Shown here: one piece after another, positions 1 through 10,125 of the stretch
How the letters are laid out: each line of letters begins with the position of its first letter
Position numbering within the stretch: the first letter of the stretch is position 1
Position numbers and translations under genes: made by a program
Assembly: GCA_021234155.1 (NCBI GenBank)
Contig: JAJEKV010000040.1
Coordinates: 4,549,229-4,613,228, forward strand
Length of the DNA stretch: 64,000 nucleotides
Direction: 5' to 3'
DNA from: Isoetes taiwanensis
Taxonomy: Eukaryota; Streptophyta; Lycopodiopsida; Isoetales; Isoetaceae
The notes under the pieces: generated by a model
Told to the model about the DNA's origin: nothing
What the model saw: the letters and a program-made list of their open reading frames with translations, nothing else
The model's database searches: none

Positions 1-68
1 TAGAGCCTGCGTTTTCTCGACTCACGAGTCGAGAAAGCAGCCAGCACCTCTGTGGTTAGTCGCTGAGG

Positions 69-147
69 CCTCCACCCAGTCGGAGCCAGTCCTCTTCGCA
101 ATATTCGATGATGGTTCGAAGGAGAGTGGCTCGGACTGGGTGGAGGC
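69..147. repeat. Imperfect inverted repeat (hairpin)
   Basis: The left arm (about 69-98, starting GCCTCCACCCAGTC) is matched by its near reverse complement at about 119-147. The loop is about 20 bp. The hairpin sits between the first two palindromes of the array. Confidence 0.7.
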
Positions 148-206
148 ACCTGCGACCGCACAAAGGGCCATTGACAGGGTATCACATTCTCGACTCACGA
201 GTCGAG

Positions 207-264
207 AAGGCTGTAGCAGGCTGGAAAAGAATGTGAAGGCTGCAGCAGGCTGGAAAAGAATGTG
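207..264. repeat. Tandem 29-bp repeat, two copies
   Basis: The unit AAGGCTGTAGCAGGCTGG plus 11 bases occurs at 207-235 and again at 236-264 with one substitution. It lies inside the palindrome array. Confidence 0.85.
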
Positions 265-454
265 AAGACGTTGGGTAGCTGTGTGCAATCTCGACTCGCG
301 AGTCAAGAATTCCTCAACCAGCCAACAATCCAGAGTGTACATTCCCTCTTCTCGCCTCGCGAGTCGAGAAATTCTCGACTCGCGAGTCGAGAAGAAGGCC
401 TGTACTTCCTGGATTGTTGGCAAGCTGAGGTATTCTCAACTCACCAGTCGAGAA

Positions 455-934
455 AGCCGGGATCCCTTCTGCATCTCTCCTGCAGTGGAGGATATGCTGT
501 TAGAATTGCAGATTCTGTGAAGCAATTCCTATTCTTAGTTGATAGTTAGGAAAAAAGATTCCTAGTTATGTTCTGTTATGAAACATTCATAGACAGTTTA
601 GCAATTTCTTTTGTGAATCATTCTTAGTAATGTTCTGTTAATGCTCTGCAATATCTTACTTCCTAACACCTGTCTCTGATGATTTCTATCTCGGTTGCTT
701 GCTACTACTCTTACCACTATTCTCACTTGTGCCTGTACAATGTATTCAATTCAACAACAACTAAGAAAAAGATAACAAAAACAGAAAACAATACAAAAGG
801 AAAACAGATAACAGAGAGATTAATGAGATTAATGAGAAAACAGAGAACAGTGGAGACAAATGAGATTAATGAGAAAACAGAGAACAGTAGAGACAAATGA
901 GATTAAAAAAGGGTATGATATTACAAAAACATAC
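455..934. other. No gene seen; AT-rich spacer with a 37-bp tandem repeat
   Basis: No convincing coding region. At 825-898 a 37-bp unit (GAGATTAATGAGAAAACAGA...) is repeated twice with one mismatch. Several variants of TTCTTAGTAATGTTCTGTTA at 530-650 suggest old local duplication. Confidence 0.6.
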
Positions 935-1248
935 CTGGAAGATTTGCTGGATGAGGAGGAAGCTCCCGTGTTCGATTCCATGTGGCTACAGGCGTTCGCA
1001 AAGCGTGAATAAGGATTTGTCGGGCTGGAAATTGTATCAGGCAATAATAAGAGCCTCTAACAACAGAATATAAGTAAAAATGCAGTAAAGGACTTACAGA
1101 AAACTAAAAAGAAGCAGTAAAAAAAGCCTAAAACTTACAGAGAAGAACCTCACTTTCTTCTCAGGCAGTAACGCCCGCTCGAACACTCAATCTGCGCGAG
1201 AACTTCGGCGCTGGATGCGTCCTGATCCGTCGACCAAGCTGCTGTCAT
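935..1248 (-). CDS. Possible 5' exons of an unrecognised minus-strand gene
   Basis: On the minus strand an ATG at 1248 opens a 95-nt exon (1248-1154) that ends at a GTGAGG donor. A second exon (1056-935) follows a TTGTTAG acceptor and ends at a GTATGT donor. The phases agree: two bases carried over plus A give a lysine codon, and the joined frame stays open for 72 codons. The protein begins MTAAWSTDQD and includes LIQFPARQILIHALRTP, which I do not recognise. The upstream DNA has CACGTG boxes and a pyrimidine-rich leader as in a plant promoter. No later exon was found between 934 and 1, so the gene is incomplete here or is a promoter-proximal relic. Confidence 0.3.
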
Positions 1249-1261
1249 AAGATGACCTTGG

Positions 1262-1535
1262 AATGGCTCGGTTCGCTCGATCGCCTTATGGGAAAACCGG
1301 GCGCTTAAGGAAAACACAGAGCGCGAAGAGTGATCAGAGAAAACAGGGGAGGAAGAATGGTCGGGGGGGAGAGGAAGAGGGTGCAGTTAATTCTGGCTGC
1401 ACCCTCGAACCTCGTAAAAGTGCAATAATAAGGATCTGTCACGTGTGGGCCATGCCCTCCATGACGTGGCAGTGCGGGTTGCTGACATGGCCATCCTATC
1501 AGCCTCTGAGGAGGCGCCACGTGGCCATGACAAGA
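1262..1535 (-). promoter_or_regulatory. Candidate minus-strand promoter with G-box motifs
   Basis: CACGTG occurs at 1440-1445 and within CCACGTGG at 1517-1524, and ACGTGGC at 1464-1470. Read on the minus strand, these lie 190-280 bp upstream of the ATG at 1248. Between them and the ATG is a pyrimidine-rich stretch typical of a 5' leader. The motifs are seen directly; promoter function is inference. Confidence 0.35.
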
Positions 1536-1540
1536 TATTA

Positions 1541-1790
1541 AAGGTTATGTTATATGTTTATATATGTTATGTTATGTTGTATATTTAATATGGTTATATA
1601 GTTTCAATGGTTATATATGGTTTTAATGTTTACATATGGTTTACATTGAATATGGTTGTATGGTTTAATATGGTTATATGATTTTGGTGGTTATATACGG
1701 TTGTATGGTTTATATTTAATATGTTTGTATGGTTTTATATGGTTTATATGGTCATATTTGTGGTGTTTGGGGCTATATGGTTTTAATGTG
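1541..1790. repeat. Low-complexity TATGGTTTATA-type repeat
   Basis: Degenerate repetition of TATGGTTATATGGTTTA words over about 250 bp. No gene is supported. It ends just before the acceptor-like TTTTTCATTCAG that precedes the transposase-like pseudogene. Confidence 0.7.
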
Positions 1791-1804
1791 TGCTTTTTCA
1801 TTCA

Positions 1805-4725
1805 GGGAGCATGTGAGATGAGTAAAATGGAGCCAAGGAAGTCCAGCACAGGCCATTGCCCTAGGCTCCAATGGAGGAAGATGGGTTGCTTGTTGTTGCA
1901 CCCTTGCAACGAGACGGTATTTGCAGAGGGCATAATAACTGCAGTTGATCCTTTTGATAGTGTGAATGATGAAAGGCTGGGAGATGATCATCTTGGAGTT
2001 GGCATTGTGAAGCTTCTTATCGAAGTTGATACAATCATGTCGGGGAAGCTCTAGTGATTGCATTGTGTGCTCGGGTTCTTGGAGTCCCAAAGTCGAGTTG
2101 AGATGGCCAATTACATATATTACACACAAGAATGGTGATAGTCTGGAATCCCCTACTCAACTACATACCCCAAGACCCACTCAAGGCCATGTGGAAGATT
2201 TGGTGGTCGATGAGCATCCTTTGATCACTAGGAAGAGGCGTTATGTTTTTTCATAAAAGGCGACCAAAGGGTGCCCAAGAGGCCTAGAAGTGACAAATAT
2301 TTAGAAAGGATGGAAAGTATGGCCCCAATCAAAGAAAACCTAGAGGCAATTAGGGGACAAGAGTGTTGCAACCTAGATCATGCACAGTGCAGTACAGTGT
2401 GGATGATCTCGTGCAGATAAGGCCCCAATACATTGGACTGACTTCAAAAGATAGGATTAATTTCATCTACTCCTTGTGTAAGAATTCCGCTATGATGAAA
2501 ACACGGAAGGCTACTATATCAATTGAGGGGCATGAGGGTATGTATGAGAGCATTGAGATGGATTCTTGGGGTGAGCAAGTCTTCATTCTCTGATCTTTGG
2601 GAGCAGGTTAGAAAAAGGGCACAGTTTGTTCCAACATGGTAATGCACTCACTTTGAAACCTAGAGCAAATACTCTCAAGGCCATTGCGGTCTTGAGAGCT
2701 TTTTGTGAGATACATGTCTCAATCTATGCCCCACAAGTCGAAGGTGAACGAGCACGGTGTGTGAGTGGTGCAAAGGGTGTTGCCACAACACTATATCCAA
2801 AAGGAGTGCCTTAAAGAGGTCAACTCCATCCTAGAAACTACTGGAGGTAGGCCTCTTTCTCAATCACATTTCAGCAAGTTATGGAGCACTCACTTCTCAG
2901 ACGTGAGTGTCTTGCAACACATGCCATTCTCAAAGTGCAACACTTGCATTCAACTCAAGGATACACTTGCATCAACTGCAATAGAGAAAGAAAGAATGGC
3001 AATTAGGGAGCAATTTGCAGATCACCAAAGGGACCAAATATCATGTAGACAATTGTATTGGCAGTGGAGAACATTTTCTGAGATGCAGTCGGACAAATTT
3101 TTGTGTATAATTCATGATAAGATGGACCAACACAAGACTTTCTTGCCAAAGCTAGATCCTTTACCCAAGCGTTGTCAAAACGCTTTTCAGATGAAAGTAA
3201 GTCTGGCGGGTGTCTTAACACATGGTCATGGAACTGGAACATATGGTCATTTTGTGCTTGATCTATGGAGGGATGATCCAAACTTCCATGTGAGCTCTAT
3301 TTTCAAGTGCTTGAGAACACTAGAGAAAGGATCGATAGAAGGGAGGAGGTATTCCCCTTCAGCACCCATTTTTGAGGCTTTGATGGATGATCAACCGCTT
3401 TGTTACCAAAGGTAGATAAAAAAGCTCACATCCAAGGTGTCTAGTGAATCAAGGAGGACTTCGGATGATTTCCCCTTACTCGAGAAACCACTGCCTGAGG
3501 AGCTATGTGTTCAATTGGACAACTGTTGGAAAGAAAACAAGAATAGATGGATGTTTGGGGCAATGTCATACTTGACAGCAGTGGGAGTATTCAAAGTTGT
3601 GAAAGTGGGATTCATGATGGTTGGGCATACGCATGATGATATAGATGGATTCTTTGGAACTTTCTCCACCAAGCTCAAGAGAGAAAACGTGACTAGTCTC
3701 CCTGAACTAATGGATGTGTTTGAGAGCTGCATTGACCCCAACCCAATGGCTTTCTTGATGGATGAGGTTGCAGATTGGAAATCATTTGTAGAGGGATACT
3801 TGCTAGATGGTAAGGACCGGGTTTGAGGACACATAAAGCCACTTCGGTTCAAGTTTTGGGTTAGGGATGGAATACCAATCATGCAATATAAGTGGAGACC
3901 AGGTGACAAGTTGTGGATGCTGTATATAAGGAATCGAGTTGTGGCAAAGGGTGTCTTTCTTTGGTGAAGTTCTCATTCTAAAGGGCAGCCAAAACCACTA
4001 CCTCCCTTCAAGACTTGTCAAAGACTCTAGCCAACTAGTGAAGGGCATCAAGGATTACATAACGACCGAGATGATGTTGAAATGGAAAGCACACCTCCAC
4101 TCTTAAGAAAAATCAAATGGACTCCCTAATCAAGTCTTTGGGAGAAAGTTGTGACATGCTTAGAAACCGAACAACCATGTGGGAGGAAGCTAAGAGACGG
4201 GTTCTTGCCAGAGTCAAGATGGGAGGGTTCTCAAGGAGCAAGCACGTCTAAGAACGTTCACTTGGGTCCTAACAAGGGTTCCAAGTGGTTTGTGGGAAGT
4301 AAGGCCTCAAAGCCGAAGTGGTTTGATCTTCCTGAGTGGGATCCCTTTGAGGACATCAATGAAGGATACTTTGTGCTAGTAAGGCGATGATGAGGACCGG
4401 TCCAATATGGTTAGGGGTGGCACTCTCTGATGTAACCACCACTATGCCTGATGGAGAGGAGTTGCGTCCTCGATTCCAAATTCAATATTGGGAGCCCATT
4501 GGGAGACACAAGAAGGGCAACTTGAAGGAGCAATATACCGACTGCTGGGAGAAGAAGTGGAGGGCAAATTATGCTGATCCTCAAAGGAGGGAATTGGTGG
4601 AGTGTGTGGTATGGTCATATCCAGGTTCTCACACTGCAAAGGACAACACACACAAGATCCCAAAAAGGGAGATGGACAAAGCCATGAGCAACCTCCATGC
4701 TATATCATTGTATGAGGGTAGATAA
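1805..4725 (+). pseudogene. Broken DUF7869-type, DDE transposase-like gene with DUF8039-like N-terminal segment
   Basis: Conceptual translation in several frames gives one ordered protein. The first part (about 1817-2040) matches the pattern I associate with plant DUF8039: AEGIITAVDP followed by ERLGDDHLGVGIVKLLIEVD. The core (about 2765-3826) carries hallmarks of plant DUF7869 proteins: HDKMDQHKT near 3115, VQLDNCWKENKNRW near 3505, and VGHTHDDIDGFFGTF near 3620. These acidic residues suggest an RNase H-fold DDE active site (inference). A third part (about 4330-4725) has IWLGVALSD and IQYWEPIGRHKKG and resembles the C-terminal extension of such proteins. Frameshifts near 2054, 2256 and 2593, and in-frame stops near 3415 and 3824, break it. 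No host function is implied; it is most likely a decayed mobile-element gene. Confidence 0.7.
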
Positions 4726-5281
4726 TATTGAGAAGCTTGAAAACTTTCTCAACTAGTGGTTTGTAAAATTTATGAGGAAAACAAGTAACCCAATTCTTTG
4801 TGTGTGATCTGTAATTCTATTCAATCAATCAATTCAAAAAAATTTTTTATGGGGTGTGAGTCCCATTTTCAGTCCGAGTCCCAAAATTCAAGATTTGTCC
4901 CACTTTAATTAAATACGACTTTACAACAATGATATTTTCCAGGTCCGGCATTAGTTTATGTTGATTGAAGCATATATAGGTTGGCATCATTGCATTCAAC
5001 TAACTATTGGATAATGAGAGGAAAACATGCTGAGTTACTCAGGGTAAGATTAGGGATTTTCTCCAACACTTTCAGATGATAAAGAACAGATGTATTTGTT
5101 TGGTCTCAGGCCCTAAGGGTGATGTTAATACATTATTGCTTTCTTTCTTTCCCTCTTTGAGTTGTCTTGACTCACTGGAAACGTGTAGTTACTAGAAGTT
5201 TTCTTACTGACCAATCACCCATGGAATTTGCTCTTCTAAAGTATAGTCACATAACAAAGAACTGCTGTTATGTCATTGCAG
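4726..5281. other. No gene seen; AT-rich flank and UTP21 intron remnant
   Basis: No open frame stands out. The part just before 5282 ends in TGTCATTGCAG, a good 3' splice site, so at least the right portion is probably intron carried with the UTP21 fragment. Confidence 0.5.
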
Positions 5282-6280
5282 ATTTCTACCTGGAAGGCGC
5301 ATAATAGTAAAGTAAAACTTCTTCTGCTATTCGGCCAGCGTCTCTTAAGTGTTGACACAACATGGCATCTTTGCATATGGCAAATGGGGGATGCAGATTC
5401 TAGGGAGGCTGTGAAGCCTTTAGCTCAGATGCAGCTCCGAAATTCATTTACACCAACATGCATAGTTCATCCAGACACTTACCGTGATAAGGTACATGCT
5501 ATTCTTTTCTTCATCGCAGTATTTATCACTGGACATAAAACAAGTCACTTTTTGAGGCATATGCAAGTGACTGGATTTCTCAGGTGCTTATTTGTAGTGA
5601 TGAAGGACCATTGCAACTATGGAATATAAAATCACAACAGTTGGTTCATGAGTTTAAAGGCTGGGATACTTCAATCCACACGTGTTTCATCTCCTGCATT
5701 GGATGTCATTGCTGTTGGTTGTTTGGATGGGAAAATACGTGTTCATAATATTCTATATGATGAAACGATTGTAACTTTTACTCACACAAACAGAGGGCAC
5801 ATGTGAATCCAGTTTCTTTTAGGACGGGTATTACGCTCTTGGGATAACATGGCAATTCTATTATAGCTTGAGGGGAGGAAGACTTTATTTCAAAGACAAT
5901 GATGTAGGATTTGCCAATGCCTTTTATACCTTTTATATGTAATTTGGCGGATGGGCAACCACTTTTAGCGCGCCAGGAGATGCATCCGGAATCATAAGCA
6001 TCGGAATTTAAAAGATCGTAAAGTTTCAAGACAAAGTGATAGAAGATGCACATGATATGGAGATTACCTCTTTGCATTTTTTTCCAAATGAGCCTGTTCT
6101 CCTCAGTAATGCAAAAGATAACTCCCTTAAGGTGGGATTAAGGCATGTTTATTGGGGTCATGTTACATTACTAACCTATGCAATGTTGTGTAGATGTGGT
6201 TATTTGATTCATCTGATGTTGAGGGCAGGTTACTACGTTTCAGAAGTGCTCATAGTGCTCCACCAACATGCACAGTCAGG
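5282..6280 (+). pseudogene. UTP21: UTP21/WDR36 gene fragment with introns, inactive
   Basis: UTP21 (WDR36) is a WD40 protein of the small-subunit processome in the nucleolus. Four exon pieces are recognisable. Piece a is 5282-5491 (ISTWKAHNSKVKLLLLFG, then FTPTCIVHPDTY, ending at a GTACAT donor). Piece b starts at 5584 after TTTCTCAG (CSDEGPLQLWNIKSQ). Piece c is about 6030-6131 (NEPVLLSNAKDNSLK, GTGGG donor). Piece d starts at 6194 after TGTAG (MWLFDSSDVEGRLLRFRS). The order and motifs match plant UTP21. Piece b has a frameshift near 5690, then decays with stops near 5805-5860. Kept introns show a DNA-level duplicate or capture, not a processed retrocopy. Both ends of the protein are missing. 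A Helitron 3' end lies 3.3 kb downstream. Confidence 0.85.
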
Positions 6281-6420
6281 GAAGGCAAGGCGGCAAATAA
6301 AGCCACTGCATCATGTAAGGTGCTAGGTCAGATTAATATATACAAACTAGGGACCAAATCCCTTGCACAGCCAAGGAAGACAAGGTGGTAAATAAAAGCG
6401 ACACCATCATGTAAGATGCT
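6271..6420. repeat. Direct repeat of the last UTP21 exon edge
   Basis: The segment 6271-6324 (CACAGTCAGGGAAGGCAAGG...) recurs at 6366-6420 (CACAGCCAAGGAAGACAAGG...) with about 80% identity. This is a local duplication spanning the exon end and the following sequence. Confidence 0.7.
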
Positions 6421-9400
6421 ACACATTTTGCTGTAAACTAATGACAAGGAGAAAATTGCTATAACAGATTAACAAATATGAACCAAGTGTCCTTAAATGT
6501 TCTGATTATTTCCCTTGAATGAGCCTATTTATTTATAAGATGCCAATGTCTTCGACCAGATTTGGAAAACCCAAAGTTGCATATGATATTGCATTTTATT
6601 TCAGTAGTATGTTTACTTATGTTTCTGATAAGTGTTTGGTACTGCCTATACAGCCTGGTATGTGTAGATTGCAGTTGATATGACTTGGTATAATGTATTG
6701 TTGAATAGCAATGACTCCTAATCCTTACACGAAAAATAGACCAAGCAATATATCTTCCATTTGTATTTCAATAGAACCTTAGCAAAAATGCTTAATCATT
6801 GCTAAGCCAAACAAGCTACAACGTTACTTGGTTATGGTCCACTTATACTAAATTTGTTGTAATTATGTTATTTTATTCAATGGCTTAGTTGCGCCTTTAA
6901 CAGGCAAGACTGTCTCGCTGTACACTGAACCCACAAGATTCTCATTACATCTAAAATATAGAACATGCTGGATCATTTATCGTGCATGGATGTTTTTTCA
7001 TGCAACTAAGGAAATGGGGCTCTCCTGCATAAATACAGGGATCTAAACCATGCTTCTCTCGCCATTGGCCATGTTGAATACCCTGTTGTCTGCCCTAATC
7101 CTTCATTCTCAAATGTTGGGCACATAGAAACCCATAAATTCATGGTCGAACATTTCACCACTAAATCTGCATTTTATTTTTGAGATAGATCATGCATTAA
7201 GATGTTATTAGTTTTATTTTATAGTTAGTGTTTCCAAGTAAATATTCCCATTATGTGTGCATGTAGCAAAATGATTCCGGTGTTTGCAAGCTCACATTCT
7301 ACAGCCCATTGTGAAGCTGTTGATGTGTTTTTATTGGCATGTACCCTACCATGGATAATTAACAAGGTTGATATGATGACACTCCCAAAATAGCTGCAAG
7401 TTAGATTGAATATTTCATACTATTGTTATGTAGATGACATTGCATTACTTTTCAAATAAAAGGGTCTTAGGTGTATTCATGTCAAATACATTGCATCATA
7501 ATTTTTATGATACAACTCAATGTTGGATCTAAAGTGACACAAGGGACTTACGAGGAAAAAGATCATTAGGATATACAAAGCAAAGCAAATTGAATCTTTA
7601 TCACAAGTATGTTGAAGATTGAATTGACTAAGGAGTTCAAGGTGGAAATTTCTTAAATAGTTGAATTTGTGAAGCAATTGTTAGCCCAATTTTATCATCT
7701 ATTAAATTTGTGAGACAATTGGCTCCTTTTAGTACAAAACTAAACTACATGATAACTGCATTACAAATGCATAGCATATCAAACAAATGTCGGACATGTC
7801 ATGCAACCATTTTTTTTTAACAAACGGCATGCCACCTTACAAGGACACCTAGATAACTGTTTTTTACTATTTTCTCAACCACGGCTTCCAAGGTAGTACA
7901 TCATTTGTCATACAATCACATGCAATCAATGAAAGGGGATAGTATATACTAACAGTTCTAATTGTGCATATGCTTGGGAATCCATTTGGCTGCGACGTGG
8001 ATAGCCTAAAACTCCCGTCCTAGCAATACAACTTGGATGACCTTTATATATAATACGACACCATGCTTATTCGGTTGGTTTTAACTAGACATACATTATG
8101 AGTTTAGTATTCTAGAATGCCTAGCTTTCTTGACAGCTATTAATGTACGACAATTTTATTTGACACAAATTGCACTTTCTCCCTAACACACATTTTTTAT
8201 TTTCTCCATTTTTATTGTTCGTTTAAGAATGCACATTGACATGCTTTTTATGCTAACTTCTAGATCTAGAAAGACACAGGATGTTCTTCTAATGACAACT
8301 TTGCAACATCCCCAACGTAACTTATCATTGCTGAAGCCCGATTTGAGCTTTTTCTTTGCATGTTGGCAATGCAAGAAATTGCTCAATGTGTAAGTGCCAT
8401 ATTCATCTTGCACATAAACTTACTGAGCATTATTAATGTTTAATCTTGCAGGACTAAAATGAGATTTAATGCATGCTTTTGGACATGAGAAGATCTAGAT
8501 CTACGATAGGCCTATAGGCCATAAAAACTCTATTCTATTTCTAGCCGGCAAACAAGCTTTGGCATTATCAATGGTTGTGGAAGCCCACTAATATTGGGAC
8601 ATATCAATGACTGTTAAAAGCCCACCAATATTGAAACATCCATCAAGCGTAACAAATATTGAGTGTAATAAAAAGGGCTATTTTGCGCACTATAAATGTT
8701 CAATGATGCATATTAAATGCAACTTAAAGGGCTATTTTGAGCATAAAATATTTGGTCTATTCTAAAATAAAAAGCTAAGAGGCATCTACACTTTGCAACT
8801 ATTATTGTCAACAATAACTCATCATCAGTCCACCTTCAAGTTACCTTCCTGCAAGATATCATCTTCTAAAGTAATTAAACACTACTATGTACTATTACAT
8901 ATTTTTAAACTTTATACAGATCTTATCATTGCCTGTCATCTACCTCCTCAATGAAATATGTGTACAAACACCTTCAAGGACTCTTGCCTATGCATAACAT
9001 AGGCATCCCATCACCATTCCAACATATGATTGACATTATTCAGCATCTCATGAGGGGTTTCAACATATCCGCAACCAATAGCATTTCATGAAGGTGGTCT
9101 ATCCGTGCATTGGCTTTACGTACCATTTAATTGGCTATATGTAGTGTTATACCGTAGGACAAGCTATTAACCCCAAAAAAAAAAAACCCCAAAACTTCCT
9201 TGCAAGTCATTAACTCTAAGTATTTCTTAACAAATTATATATGTAGATGTTGAGCCATAGATGATGTACGAGATGCTTAATATCTATGTATAATATTAAT
9301 GATTCATGTGGACTTCATTTCTAACTACAAAGGATCTGCAAATACTTTTCCAACTACAAATATACGAATTGAAAGCTAAATGATGTGAAATATATGACCA

Positions 9401-9466
9401 CCTCGATGGAATATTAAACATTTGTTGTCACAAGTTTGGCTTCATATGTAGATGCTGGTGTGATTG
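6421..9466. other. No gene seen; AT-rich, probable Helitron interior
   Basis: About 3 kb without a supported coding region. Only short features stand out: the palindromic AGATCTAGATCT near 8490, two copies of AAAGGGCTATTTTG (about 8673 and 8726), and an A-run near 9174. It lies between the UTP21 fragment and the Helitron 3' terminus. Confidence 0.5.
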
Positions 9467-9532
9467 CTAGGTGCATGCTAGGTGCATGACGTTTTTGAGC
9501 TTTAAACAACCACCTTTCAAATTGCTACTAGG

Positions 9533-9559
9533 CCCGGCAACGCCGGGCACCATAACTAG
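9533..9559 (+). mobile_element. Helitron 3' terminus (hairpin plus CTAG)
   Basis: A perfect 6-bp stem CCCGGC-AAC-GCCGGG (9533-9547) is followed by 8 bases and CTAG (9556-9559), with host T at 9560. This is the canonical Helitron 3' end: a short GC-rich hairpin 8-12 nt before CTRR, inserted between A and T. The element extends to the left. I could not find its 5' TC terminus. The same end recurs at 29621-29647. Confidence 0.8.
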
Positions 9560-10078
9560 TAATTCTTTTAGTTTCCAATTTACACAAGTGGCAAACTCTA
9601 TAGTTGCTTGTTGCGCAGTTGCGAATCCAACACGAAAAGAATCTGCTATACCTAGCAATGTGTCACCGGTAGCTAGCCTACTCAAAGCTATCATAATTTT
9701 GGTTTCAACTGGTATAGCTGTCCTGAACTTGGTATCTTGTCTTACCATTAGCGGCCCTAACTCGTGGCACAAGTACTGGCACCTGACCCAATCCAATGCC
9801 TCTGTCGTACATCCAAAACCACCTCGGAGAGTTTGCTCTAGTAATGGATGAACAAATGATGAGAAAAGAGCCATTACTGCTCTCAACCAAGCCATAGCCC
9901 TCACATACAATTGGTAGGAATCGTCACTAACACATAATTGTTTCATTTGAAGCAGCAATAAAAAAAACCTTCCCATTTTCAGAATTACTTCATTTCTACT
10001 ACCTCCACCAGTGTCTTTTGATAATCCCGAAACTTGTATATCATTTGGAGAATCTAGATTGCATATGCCTTGCTCCAT
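9560..10078 (-). pseudogene. Truncated PIF/Harbinger (HARBI1-like) transposase
   Basis: The minus strand encodes the N-terminal half of a Harbinger transposase. The stretch DTKFRTAIPVETKIMIALSR, then LATGDTLLGIADSFRVGF, is the conserved segment before the DDE nuclease. Homology stops exactly where the Helitron hairpin begins (9559), although the open frame runs on to 9467 by chance through Helitron sequence. The DDE residues, which would follow, are missing. The transposase was therefore most likely cut by the Helitron insertion. A non-autonomous element with Harbinger-type ends lies directly on its other side. Confidence 0.8.
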
Positions 10079-10120
10079 CTAGAAGTGATTGCATATGCCT
10101 TGCTCCATCTAGAAGTGATG
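10061..10120. repeat. Tandem 30-bp repeat, two copies
   Basis: GCATATGCCTTGCTCCATCT plus 10 bases at 10061-10090 is repeated at 10091-10120 with one difference. It overlaps the N-terminal coding end of the Harbinger remnant. Confidence 0.9.
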
Positions 10121-10125
10121 TCTAA

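Larger units (their letters stand above)
15..454. repeat. Array of a 20-bp palindrome (six copies)
   Basis: Six copies of the self-complementary 20-mer TCTCGACTCGCGAGTCGAGA or one- to three-base variants lie at about 15-34, 188-207, 289-308, 350-369, 373-392 and 434-453. The centre varies (CGCG, CACG, ACCA), while the arms TCTCGA/TCGAGA are mostly kept. Spacing is irregular (from 23 to 173 bp), so this is not a simple satellite and not a CRISPR array. Open frames across it are a by-product of the repeat and are not called as genes. Confidence 0.85.

Noticed and set aside
15-454. CRISPR-like spaced repeats
   Set aside because: Spacing is irregular, the units are full palindromes with mutations, and the surrounding genome is clearly a plant with introns.
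962-995. T-loop-like GTTCGATTCC
   Set aside because: No matching acceptor, D or anticodon arms; it lies inside the candidate minus-strand exon.
8183-8413. 76-codon minus-strand frame
   Set aside because: AT-rich, no recognisable motif, isolated in non-coding sequence.
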